Source: a virus
IMG/VR virus record: IMGVR_UViG_3300012954_000070
Location: 1 to 24,804 of that record
Reading direction: 5' to 3' (one strand)
DNA length: 24,804 nt
In this document: positions 1 through 5,703 of the stretch, piece after piece
How positions within the stretch are numbered: position 1 is the first letter of the stretch
Layout: each line of letters begins with the position of its first letter
Program-made: the position numbers and the translations under genes
Notes under the pieces: model-generated
Seen by the model: the letters and a program-made list of their open reading frames with translations, nothing else
The model's database searches: none
What the model was told of the DNA's origin: nothing

Positions 1-293
1 AATTTTGTAGTGGCATTCATATTGATTGGACCAGTAAATGTTGAGAATGTACTGGTTAAACCATCAATTTCTAAGTTTCCAAATGATGCGGAGTTTGTGG
101 CAATTAAATCGCCTGTGTATCTAGCATTACCATTAACTTGAAAATCTCTTGTAGGAGCATCACTTTTTACACCTATTCTGCCGTTAGTGTGTCCGATGTA
201 TAAAAGATCCGTTTCAAAAGCCAAATCAGATGTTCTTGTAAGATTTGCTTTTAATAATGGTCCTGATATTCTACCTACATTGGTTACAGCCAT
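1..293 (-). CDS. Phage tail fibre or virion protein, N-terminal part (cut by window edge)
   Basis: The reading frame opens at an ATG ending at 293 and runs off the left edge, giving 97 codons. It starts MAVTNVGRISGPLLKANL and continues with a TDLLYIGHTNGRIGV stretch followed by DFQVNG, a pattern I associate with N-terminal parts of fibre or appendage proteins in marine T4-like phages. AAGGAGC lies 5 bases upstream of the start, and a T4-type late promoter lies just beyond that. It is the fifth gene of a leftward run of virion proteins. The C-terminal receptor-binding or chaperone part, if any, is outside the window, so the exact role cannot be decided. Confidence 0.75.
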   Translation of the reverse strand, partial: MAVTNVGRISGPLLKANLTRTSDLAFETDLLYIGHTNGRIGVKSDAPTRDFQVNGNARYTGDLIATNSASFGNLEIDGLTSTFSTFTGPINMNATTK

Positions 294-307
294 AGTGCTC
301 CTTTTTT

Positions 308-318
308 AGTATTTATTG
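308..318 (-). promoter_or_regulatory. T4-type late promoter (gp55-dependent)
   Basis: The minus strand reads CAATAAATACT, one mismatch from the T4 late -10 element TATAAATA and followed by CT as in many T4 late promoters. The expected start, 6 bases after the motif, is near 304. That gives an 11-base leader with the AAGGAGC ribosome site at its 5' end before the ATG ending at 293. The gene for the matching sigma factor, gp55, is in this window. Confidence 0.6.
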
Positions 319-334
319 AAATTTGGTAAAGGTA

Positions 335-1132
335 TTATTTGTCAAAGTTGTGTAAAACAGTGACTGGTTTACCTGTTGGAACTGCCGTTCCAAATGTAAT
401 ATATTGTCCTGCTGGGTAAGATAATCCTGTTACAGAACTTTTTCCATCCATGTTGAATGTGTTTCCACCACCATTGTTTGCTTCTGTGTTCAACAATGTA
501 GTCACGCTCAAATATTGTGGAGTAACTGCTGACACTGTGTACGTGCCGTCATTTGTTGCTGAACCTGAAACTACCACAGTTTGTCCAACATGATAACCTT
601 TTGACTGCCAATCAATCAAAGCAGTGTTGCCACTGATAAAAGCACCAACTCCTGTAGAATTGTAATTTGCGACAGCACTTATAATATTGCTGTTTACATC
701 GCATGGATTTTGTGTTAAAGTGTAGTTTGTGTTTGGAATTTGTAAAACGTTTTCAACCATTACTAAAATATTTTCTGGTGAAGTTGGATAACCTAAACCT
801 GATCCAAATCCATCATTTAATCCTCCAAAGTTTACTTCTACATCATCACCATTACTTAAATTTTGTACAACAATATTTTGTGCTTCAGATAATCTAAACT
901 GTTTCCAAACAGGTGCACCACCACCTAATGATTCATAAACTTCTAGTTGTCTTAATGTTGTGTTGAATCTTAATTGTCCTTCTGTTGGTGATCCAGGACG
1001 TTGTGCTTGAGTTCCTTTAGGAACTAAAAAAGCACCTGTAGATTGTGCTTCAATTTCTTCATACTGAGTGTAAATTAAACCTTTACCTCGTAGGAGTCTT
1101 CTATTTGTTGATTGACGTTTTAAATATCTCAT
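335..1132 (-). CDS. Phage fibre/virion structural protein (265 aa)
   Basis: This 265-aa protein has a motif frequent near the N-terminus of phage fibre and appendage proteins: residues 36-62 contain PKGTQAQRPGSPTEG followed by LRFNTT and an E-x-Y...W pattern. The middle is Asn/Gly/Thr-rich and predicted beta-structured, with no enzymatic motif. The start codon overlaps the stop of the upstream gene (TAATG), with GGAGGTG just before it, so the two are probably translationally coupled. It belongs to the run of late virion genes downstream of the capsid block. A fibre or baseplate appendage role is inferred from the motif and context; the specific structure is unknown. Confidence 0.7.
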   Translation of the reverse strand: MRYLKRQSTNRRLLRGKGLIYTQYEEIEAQSTGAFLVPKGTQAQRPGSPTEGQLRFNTTLRQLEVYESLGGGAPVWKQFRLSEAQNIVVQNLSNGDDVEVNFGGLNDGFGSGLGYPTSPENILVMVENVLQIPNTNYTLTQNPCDVNSNIISAVANYNSTGVGAFISGNTALIDWQSKGYHVGQTVVVSGSATNDGTYTVSAVTPQYLSVTTLLNTEANNGGGNTFNMDGKSSVTGLSYPAGQYITFGTAVPTGKPVTVLHNFDK

Positions 1133-1458
1133 TACACCTCCAAGTAACTAACCACAACTGAAATATTGTTATTACCTGATTGAGCAACTCTGATAAAGTC
1201 TCCAGCACCCAACACTATTTTTTCTGTATCTAGTGTAAAAGTTTCTGCTCCAGGAAGTAATGCGTTGTTAACTATCATTGATGCATTTGAACTGTAAGAA
1301 CCTGTAACAGCGTACAATGTGAAGTTACTGTCTTCACTGCCATCTGAGGCTTCTGGTCCAACGTTTGTGATCAATATAGATGTAACAGCATAACTTTTGC
1401 CTGCAGGTACTGTAAGAACGTCTACTGTTCCGTTTACTTCTGAGTTTGTTATTGCCAT
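1132..1458 (-). CDS. Small virion protein, beta-rich (108 aa)
   Basis: This 108-aa protein alternates short hydrophobic beta-strand-like segments with Ser/Asn/Gly turns. It contains DVLTVPAGKSYAVTSILITN near the N-terminus and ends in a VVVSYLEV strand. There is no signal peptide or catalytic motif. The VPAGK-x-Y-x-ITSI-x-I-x-N pattern recalls small phage decoration or appendage proteins with a single beta-sandwich domain, but I cannot name the family. AAAGGAGAAACG precedes the ATG. The gene sits between two fibre-like genes and is coupled to the following one by a TAATG overlap, which supports a virion role. Confidence 0.65.
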   Translation of the reverse strand: MAITNSEVNGTVDVLTVPAGKSYAVTSILITNVGPEASDGSEDSNFTLYAVTGSYSSNASMIVNNALLPGAETFTLDTEKIVLGAGDFIRVAQSGNNNISVVVSYLEV

Positions 1459-1468
1459 CGTTTCTCCT

Positions 1469-2482
1469 TTAAAAAATTAATCCAAAAAGCAGTGCTCTGT
1501 TCTTGCTGATCACTTCTCCTCTTGTATCGTTTGTATTTACAAAATATAATCCTGTATCTCCACCAGATGGTGATTTAGCATACAATTTAACGCCATTGGC
1601 GTCATATAACGGGTCTACAGCAGGATCCTGCACACTTGGTCTATTGTTGATAACGAACGAGTCATTTGCCCTTACTGAACCCGTACCCGGTGCTACCAAT
1701 TCTAAATCTTGATTTGAATTTAATCCACTGATTGTGTCACCTTCAATTCTTATGTTAGCAATATCTGTTGTTTGTTGGTATAATTCAAATCTTGTAGGTT
1801 CCCATAATCCTAATAATGTTCCATCAATAGTAACTTCTATTTTAGATGTGTTACCAGATACACTGTTGTCTGTTATTTTTACTTCTGTGTCATCTTGAAC
1901 TATTCTAGGAAATGCCGCACCAATTACAACAGCATTAATTTCATCATCAACATATTTTTTATTTGGAATATCGTTGTCATCGTTCATTCTGCTGATGTAG
2001 TTTGCTGGAGCAATACTGCCACCTAATCTCAAAGTGCCTGTTCCACCTGGTTCAAAATAAATTGCGTTTGTGTTGTTTATGTTGGCAACTCTTAATGCTA
2101 AAATGTCATTTCCATCTGTTGATGAAACTTTAAAAGAACCATATCCTGGACCTTGTAGTCCTGGTCCTTGTGAAACTGTTTGTGTGCTTGGATTGTTCCA
2201 TGCTATTGATTCGTCATAAATTATTTGTACGTTTGCGTATGTACCTCTATCGATACTAACACCTGCTGTGCCTTCACCAACACCTGCACCTGCTTCATTC
2301 TTGTTTAAAAGAATATTGTTATCTTCGATTTCTAAGTTTGTTGTGTTGACAGTGGTTGTGTTTCCTTCAACTCTTAAATCACCTGTGATATGAGTTAAAG
2401 CAGAATCTAATGTAATTTCATTACTGGTATCTGCTACCTTAATTTTGTAATCACCTGTTTCTATATAAACTGTTTTTGCCAT
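1469..2482 (-). CDS. Phage fibre/appendage structural protein (337 aa)
   Basis: This 337-aa protein carries a motif common in marine phage fibres and neck or tail appendages around residues 33-82: HITGDLRVEGNTTTVNTTNL, then IEDNNILLNKNE, a Gly-rich turn and GVSIDRG with a tryptophan some 20 residues later. A Gly/Pro-rich segment (PGLQGPGYG) follows. The C-terminal half has beta-repeats and ends in the hydrophobic LFGLIF. Its ATG has no recognisable Shine-Dalgarno sequence; instead a perfect 11-bp hairpin with a GCAA loop ends 12 bases before it. Neighbours are other virion genes. The family resemblance is from memory and the exact location in the particle is unknown. Confidence 0.7.
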   Translation of the reverse strand: MAKTVYIETGDYKIKVADTSNEITLDSALTHITGDLRVEGNTTTVNTTNLEIEDNNILLNKNEAGAGVGEGTAGVSIDRGTYANVQIIYDESIAWNNPSTQTVSQGPGLQGPGYGSFKVSSTDGNDILALRVANINNTNAIYFEPGGTGTLRLGGSIAPANYISRMNDDNDIPNKKYVDDEINAVVIGAAFPRIVQDDTEVKITDNSVSGNTSKIEVTIDGTLLGLWEPTRFELYQQTTDIANIRIEGDTISGLNSNQDLELVAPGTGSVRANDSFVINNRPSVQDPAVDPLYDANGVKLYAKSPSGGDTGLYFVNTNDTRGEVISKNRALLFGLIF

Positions 2483-2494
2483 AGTTTTTTATAA

Positions 2495-2520
2495 TTTAGG
2501 GAGTGTTGCCACTCCCTAAA
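2495..2520 (-). other. Intercistronic hairpin with GNRA loop
   Basis: Read leftward, the arms TTTAGGGAGTG and CACTCCCTAAA pair perfectly over 11 bp and close a GCAA tetraloop, a stable GNRA fold. There is no U-run after it (AAATTATAAAAAAC follows), so it is a poor intrinsic terminator. It may be an RNA-processing, mRNA-stabilising or attenuating element between the gene ending at 2533 and the gene starting at 2482. Confidence 0.75.
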
Positions 2521-2532
2521 CTGTATTTTATA

Positions 2533-2991
2533 TTATGCGTCATCTGTGAAGTCGTCGTCGTCTGAGTTAGCAACGTCGTCATCACCCGCTTCTTCAACTT
2601 TTACTTTACCAGCACTAGCCGCCGCAAAATCCCATGCGAGTTTTTGTCCGTCTAATGCGTTTGATCCAGTATTGCTTGGTTTAGCAACTGTCAAAGTACG
2701 TCCTGAAATTTTGCTTACGCCGTAAGTTTCATTGTCAGAACCTTGTACTGATATTGTCATTTCGCCTGAAGTTAATGCCGCAGGTAATTTTCCAGATACC
2801 AATGTACAAGTGATTTCAGTGTCAGTGGCACCAGTTTCAGCAACTACGAATTTTTTAGATCCTTTTTGCCTTACGATAGTACCTTCAACAACTGATGAAC
2901 CATTGTGAAAGTTGACTTTAATTTCACTTGCCGCCGCAGTTGCACCGCCAGCCGCTGTTGTGAACAGTCTTTTGTTAAGTGGTCTTCCCAT
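2533..2991 (-). CDS. Conserved marine T4-like phage virion protein, 'GRPLNKR' type (152 aa)
   Basis: This 152-aa protein opens MGRPLNKRLF, a start I associate with a conserved small protein of marine T4-like phages found among virion genes. Residues 20-130 are beta-rich and Gly/Thr-rich. The tail is strongly acidic, with runs of D around EAGDDDVANSDDDDFTDDA. AGGAGAAAACAA precedes the ATG. It is the first gene after the hemB cassette and the first behind the late promoter at 3096-3106, so it should be expressed with the late structural genes. No enzymatic motif is visible; a structural role is inferred from context. Confidence 0.65.
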   Translation of the reverse strand: MGRPLNKRLFTTAAGGATAAASEIKVNFHNGSSVVEGTIVRQKGSKKFVVAETGATDTEITCTLVSGKLPAALTSGEMTISVQGSDNETYGVSKISGRTLTVAKPSNTGSNALDGQKLAWDFAAASAGKVKVEEAGDDDVANSDDDDFTDDA

Positions 2992-3092
2992 TTGTTTTCT
3001 CCTATTTTAGAAGTCCAATCCGGGTTCTATCCGGTACGCAGTGGGTTATTACTGCATAAGACTTTGACATTATGCCAAAGTTCGTTTGAACT
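2992..3092 (-). other. Structured 5' leader of four consecutive hairpins
   Basis: A transcript from the late promoter at 3096-3106 would begin near 3092 and carry a roughly 100-base leader before the ATG ending at 2991. Read leftward it holds four successive inverted repeats: GTTC/GAAC (loop AAAC), ACTTTG/CAAAGT, GCAGT/ACTGC and CCGG/CCGG. It also has AAGTC near the second stem that can pair with GACTT near the end. No ORF is seen. It could be an mRNA leader structure or the 3' end signal of the upstream cassette. Confidence 0.45.
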
Positions 3093-3095
3093 AAA

Positions 3096-3106
3096 GGTAT
3101 TTATCG
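3096..3106 (-). promoter_or_regulatory. T4-type late promoter overlapping a stop codon
   Basis: The minus strand reads CGATAAATACC, matching TATAAATA in 7 of 8 positions with the typical following C. The TAA stop of the 90-aa gene is part of the motif, so the late virion unit begins exactly where the hemB cassette ends. The next gene starts at 2991. Confidence 0.55.
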
Positions 3107-3373
3107 TTTGCTGAGTGATGCCAATAGTTCTACTTTTGAGAATTTTTTTGCTAGATTTATTGCTTCTAACAGCACTTTATTGGCTTCTTCTAGGTATCTG
3201 TCTTTTTTGGTTCTACGGTAATCAACTAAAATATTAGTGTATTCATCATACATTTTATTCATTGAGTTTTCCAGTTTCTTTATGTCATTGATGAATATAC
3301 CATGATTTTTCTTCCATATTTGAAGTCTATCCATGTATTCTTTGAATTCTATCAGTATCTTTTCGTGTTCCAT
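3101..3373 (-). CDS. Small helical, charged protein in the hemB cassette (90 aa)
   Basis: I do not recognise this 90-aa protein. It is Lys/Glu-rich and appears almost wholly alpha-helical, with heptad-like spacing of Leu/Ile/Met across residues 5-50 (FKEYMDRLQIW, KKLENSMNKMYDEY) and a second helix near residues 60-80. No signal peptide, membrane segment or metal motif is seen. Its ATG overlaps the stop codon of the hemB-like gene (TAATG), so it is very probably translated by coupling and belongs to the same transcript. A partner or adaptor role for the HemB-like enzyme is possible but there is no direct evidence. Confidence 0.6.
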   Translation of the reverse strand: MEHEKILIEFKEYMDRLQIWKKNHGIFINDIKKLENSMNKMYDEYTNILVDYRRTKKDRYLEEANKVLLEAINLAKKFSKVELLASLSKR

Positions 3374-4173
3374 TAAATTTTCCCAATTATATCTCTTGCT
3401 CCGTATGTGACTAAAAATTTAGCACCTGCTTTGCGATACACTTTAGCAATTTCTATTTGATGCTCTACAGTGGGCAATCCTAGATATTCATCACTCACTT
3501 GATACAATCCTACTGGATTATATGTACTGATGGATATCATGCCTAAATCATTCAAACTGTGCTGTGCTGGTTTAAGCAGGAGATAATCTGCTTTTTGACT
3601 TCTAAATTTATTTGCTGTGGCAATCATTCCTGAATCACCATTGATAGGCAACTGATATGTTCTTTCAGTTGTTGGTGTGCTGTCTGCTAAATTTCTAAAT
3701 GAACTGTAAAACACACTTCTATATTTTACATACGCCATTACTTCACAGTCTGTTTCTGCTTTTAAATTTTGCACTGTGTTGTCTCCCATGTCTGATGGAG
3801 CCAATATGTCTGCACCTGCTGATTCTAATTTCTTGCCCAAGTTGATTAACAGTGCTTCACTGGTGTCTGGTTTGTCCATCACTCTACAATGACCATCTGG
3901 CAAAGTAGAACACAAACAAACATCTACAATCAATTGTATTTTTGGAAATTGTTTTTTAATTTTGGCTACCATCTCTGCTTGGTAGTTCCAATCAGGAGTC
4001 CATGTTTTTTCTTCTGGTTTAATAAACAGTAAGAAACTGTCTACACCTTTGTCTATGTCTTTTTGAATTACATCAAAGATAAAAGTTTGTGACCAACTAC
4101 TATTGGCTACGCCTAATTCAGCCGTTTCTGTTCTACCTGATTGGTTCAAAAACAATGGCTGAATTAGGTCCAT
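3373..4173 (-). CDS. hemB: Porphobilinogen synthase (delta-aminolevulinate dehydratase), compact phage form
   Basis: HemB condenses two 5-aminolevulinate molecules into porphobilinogen, the first common pyrrole of heme, siroheme and cobalamin synthesis. The 266-aa product keeps the family's key features: DVCLCSTLPDGHC at 84-96, giving the zinc ligands Cys86, Cys88 and Cys96; GADILAPSDM at 120-129; Lys150 within MAYVKYRSVFYSSFR; an ERTYQ segment near 170; Lys201 within LLLKPA; YQVSDEY at 224-230; and RKAGAKFLVTYGAR near the end. Lys150 and Lys201 correspond to the two Schiff-base lysines. Usual HemB proteins are about 320-340 aa. This one starts directly at the 'DLI-PLF' strand and lacks the N-terminal arm that helps assemble the octamer; an in-frame TAA 8 codons upstream rules out a longer start. 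No clear Shine-Dalgarno sequence is seen; the lipoprotein stop is 5 bases upstream, suggesting coupled translation. The FYGPFR motif is FYSSFR here. Confidence 0.9.
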   Translation of the reverse strand: MDLIQPLFLNQSGRTETAELGVANSSWSQTFIFDVIQKDIDKGVDSFLLFIKPEEKTWTPDWNYQAEMVAKIKKQFPKIQLIVDVCLCSTLPDGHCRVMDKPDTSEALLINLGKKLESAGADILAPSDMGDNTVQNLKAETDCEVMAYVKYRSVFYSSFRNLADSTPTTERTYQLPINGDSGMIATANKFRSQKADYLLLKPAQHSLNDLGMISISTYNPVGLYQVSDEYLGLPTVEHQIEIAKVYRKAGAKFLVTYGARDIIGKI

Positions 4174-4178
4174 GAAGT

Positions 4179-4385
4179 TTATTTGCCTTTTGCGTTAGGT
4201 AGTGCTTCACACTGTTCTGCTGATGCAGGTAAGCCTGTGTTCTTATCATATAACCAAACGTAAGAGTAACTGACACTTTCGTCTTTTACCATACATTTCT
4301 TTCCAAAAGATACTTTTGGATTTTTAGGTATTGAACAAGCAGATACTATGAACAACGTTGCTAATATTAATGCTATTTTTTTCAT
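4179..4385 (-). CDS. Small predicted lipoprotein (68 aa)
   Basis: The product begins with a short basic start (MKK), a hydrophobic stretch and the lipobox VSAC, so signal peptidase II should cleave before Cys17, leaving a 52-residue lipoprotein. The mature part has two more cysteines, Cys31 and Cys59, which could pair, and aromatic residues in SYSYVWLYD. AAGGAAACAA precedes the ATG. It is the first gene behind the sigma70-type promoter at 4414-4442 and lies directly before the hemB-like gene. Small phage lipoproteins are known to act in superinfection exclusion, and that is one candidate role. Uptake or envelope remodelling linked to the metabolic gene is another. The function is unknown. Confidence 0.75.
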   Translation of the reverse strand: MKKIALILATLFIVSACSIPKNPKVSFGKKCMVKDESVSYSYVWLYDKNTGLPASAEQCEALPNAKGK

Positions 4386-4413
4386 TTGTTTCCTTGTTAG
4401 AGTTTTCGTAATA

Positions 4414-4442
4414 ATTATAACAGATTTTGGTTAATCTGTCAA
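4414..4442 (-). promoter_or_regulatory. Perfect-consensus sigma70 promoter of the lipoprotein-hemB cassette
   Basis: On the minus strand, TTGACA (4442-4437) and TATAAT (4419-4414) are both exact consensus hexamers separated by 17 bp, the optimal spacing. Transcription should start near 4407, about 20 bases before the lipoprotein ATG with its AAGGA ribosome site. The promoter lies just downstream of the capsid-gene terminator. It differs from the gp55-type late promoters elsewhere in the window and should be read by the host's housekeeping holoenzyme. Confidence 0.85.
4420..4439. promoter_or_regulatory. Dyad operator candidate between -35 and -10
   Basis: ACAGATT and AATCTGT form a perfect 7-bp inverted repeat around a 6-base centre. 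It fills the spacer of the sigma70 promoter and overlaps the -35 hexamer. A protein bound here would block RNA polymerase. No regulator gene that would bind it is visible in the window. Confidence 0.5.
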
Positions 4443-4461
4443 GTCTGATAAAAAAGTCAAT

Positions 4462-4485
4462 AAAAAAGGGGGCCGAAGCCCCCTT
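4462..4485 (-). terminator. Intrinsic terminator after major capsid gene
   Basis: Read leftward, AAGGGGGC and GCCCCCTT pair around a TTCG tetraloop (the very stable C-UUCG-G fold), followed by TTTTTTATT. It lies 24 bases beyond the capsid stop codon and should end the gp23 transcript before the lipoprotein-hemB cassette. Confidence 0.9.
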
Positions 4486-4508
4486 CAATATATCGTTCAA
4501 GTTACGGA

Positions 4509-5687
4509 TTAACTGAAAGATGTGTTAGACACACCAATAGTCTCAACGTAATCTGCCGCGTTACCTAGTGATGAAGCAGTATTGTTTAACTCAACATAAC
4601 CATATCTAGTCATGAAAGAAACAACTGGTTCAAACGTACCTGGATCAAGTACAACACCAGAAGACATTAACGGAATGTATGGGCAATAGAATGCCGCCGC
4701 ATCTGCTTCTGATGAACCTTTGTAACCTACTAATACGTCTGTATCATCAGCCGCATATGTATCTACGTAGATTTTCATCGCACTGTTTAAAGTTCCAACC
4801 ATTTTTTGGTTAGTTGGTGCTTCAAACGTTCCTTCAGTTGTTCTTGCGAACGCTGAAGTTGTTGCTGACTGAAGTACTGTTAATGCTAATGGTGAAACCA
4901 CTGCAAAATTACCAGCACCACGTCTTGTGTTTTGTGCGATTTTGTTCGCCGCTCTGTTTATAACAACAGCCAAAGCCGCGTGTTCATCACCTACGAATGT
5001 TGCCGTACCTGATACTGCCGCTTGGTTGTATGTTCCAGATGATTGAGCACCTGCTAAAGTTCTTAATGAAGTGATGATCTCTTGGTCGATTTCAGCAGTA
5101 ATTTCTTGTGCTAATGCCGCCATGATTTCAGCCTCTACATCAATACCTTGTTGTGCTTGAGCATCTTGAGCAGATTCAAATGTCCATCTTGCTTGTAACT
5201 TACGTGATTTTGCTTCAACCGTTTGTTTCAAGATTTGGATTGACATTGCTCTACCACCAGTACCCTCTTTAGCCGCTGTCGCGTCACCAAGACCACCTGT
5301 GCCGTCACCTGAATAGGCTTGACCTATTTTGAACGGAGATAGAGCCTCATCGCCTGCTGTTACATCATTTGCTGTACCAGTCGCGTTGTTTGTCTCTGCG
5401 TATCTTACTCTTAATGTGTGGATTTGACCAACTGGGCCAGTCATTGGTTGAACTCCAACCAATTCGTTAGCGATCACAGTAGGCATAACCCTTCTGATCA
5501 CCGGTAGGATCACTCTGTTTAAAGTAGCAACGTTACCAGCCGATGTAGCACCTGCTGTTGCCGCCTCAGCCAAATACGCTTTCGTATTTTCTAAAGTAGC
5601 CGCCATAACTGCTTTTTTATTTCCAGTTAAGCCTTCTAATAACGCACTCTTTGTGTCCTGCCAGCGAGTTTCTGTTAGTTCTGACAT
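4509..5687 (-). CDS. 23: Major capsid protein gp23
   Basis: This is the main shell protein of the T4-like head. The 392-aa product contains the family block NRVILPVIRRVMPTVIANEL, followed by VGVQPMTGPVGQIHTLRVRY, and ends with a conserved RYGYVELN segment. It is clearly shorter than T4 gp23 (521 aa). I chose the ATG ending at 5687 (MSELTETRWQ) because AGGAGA lies at normal spacing before it; an in-frame ATG at 5735 would overlap the scaffold gene and lacks such a site. Candidate gp21 cleavage sites of the (L/I)-x-E type are LLE at residues 16-18 and LAE at 39-41; the second, followed by an Ala/Gly/Thr-rich stretch, looks more likely. The order gp21-gp22-gp23 is as in T4. A strong terminator follows. 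Confidence 0.95.
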   Translation of the reverse strand: MSELTETRWQDTKSALLEGLTGNKKAVMAATLENTKAYLAEAATAGATSAGNVATLNRVILPVIRRVMPTVIANELVGVQPMTGPVGQIHTLRVRYAETNNATGTANDVTAGDEALSPFKIGQAYSGDGTGGLGDATAAKEGTGGRAMSIQILKQTVEAKSRKLQARWTFESAQDAQAQQGIDVEAEIMAALAQEITAEIDQEIITSLRTLAGAQSSGTYNQAAVSGTATFVGDEHAALAVVINRAANKIAQNTRRGAGNFAVVSPLALTVLQSATTSAFARTTEGTFEAPTNQKMVGTLNSAMKIYVDTYAADDTDVLVGYKGSSEADAAAFYCPYIPLMSSGVVLDPGTFEPVVSFMTRYGYVELNNTASSLGNAADYVETIGVSNTSFS

Positions 5688-5703
5688 TGTTTTTTTCTCC
5701 TTT

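Noticed and set aside
3001-3100. tRNA-like arms (a GGTTCTATCC stretch and several stems)
   Set aside because: The stem around the T-loop-like sequence does not pair in the required register, and no acceptor or anticodon arm with correct spacing exists on either strand.
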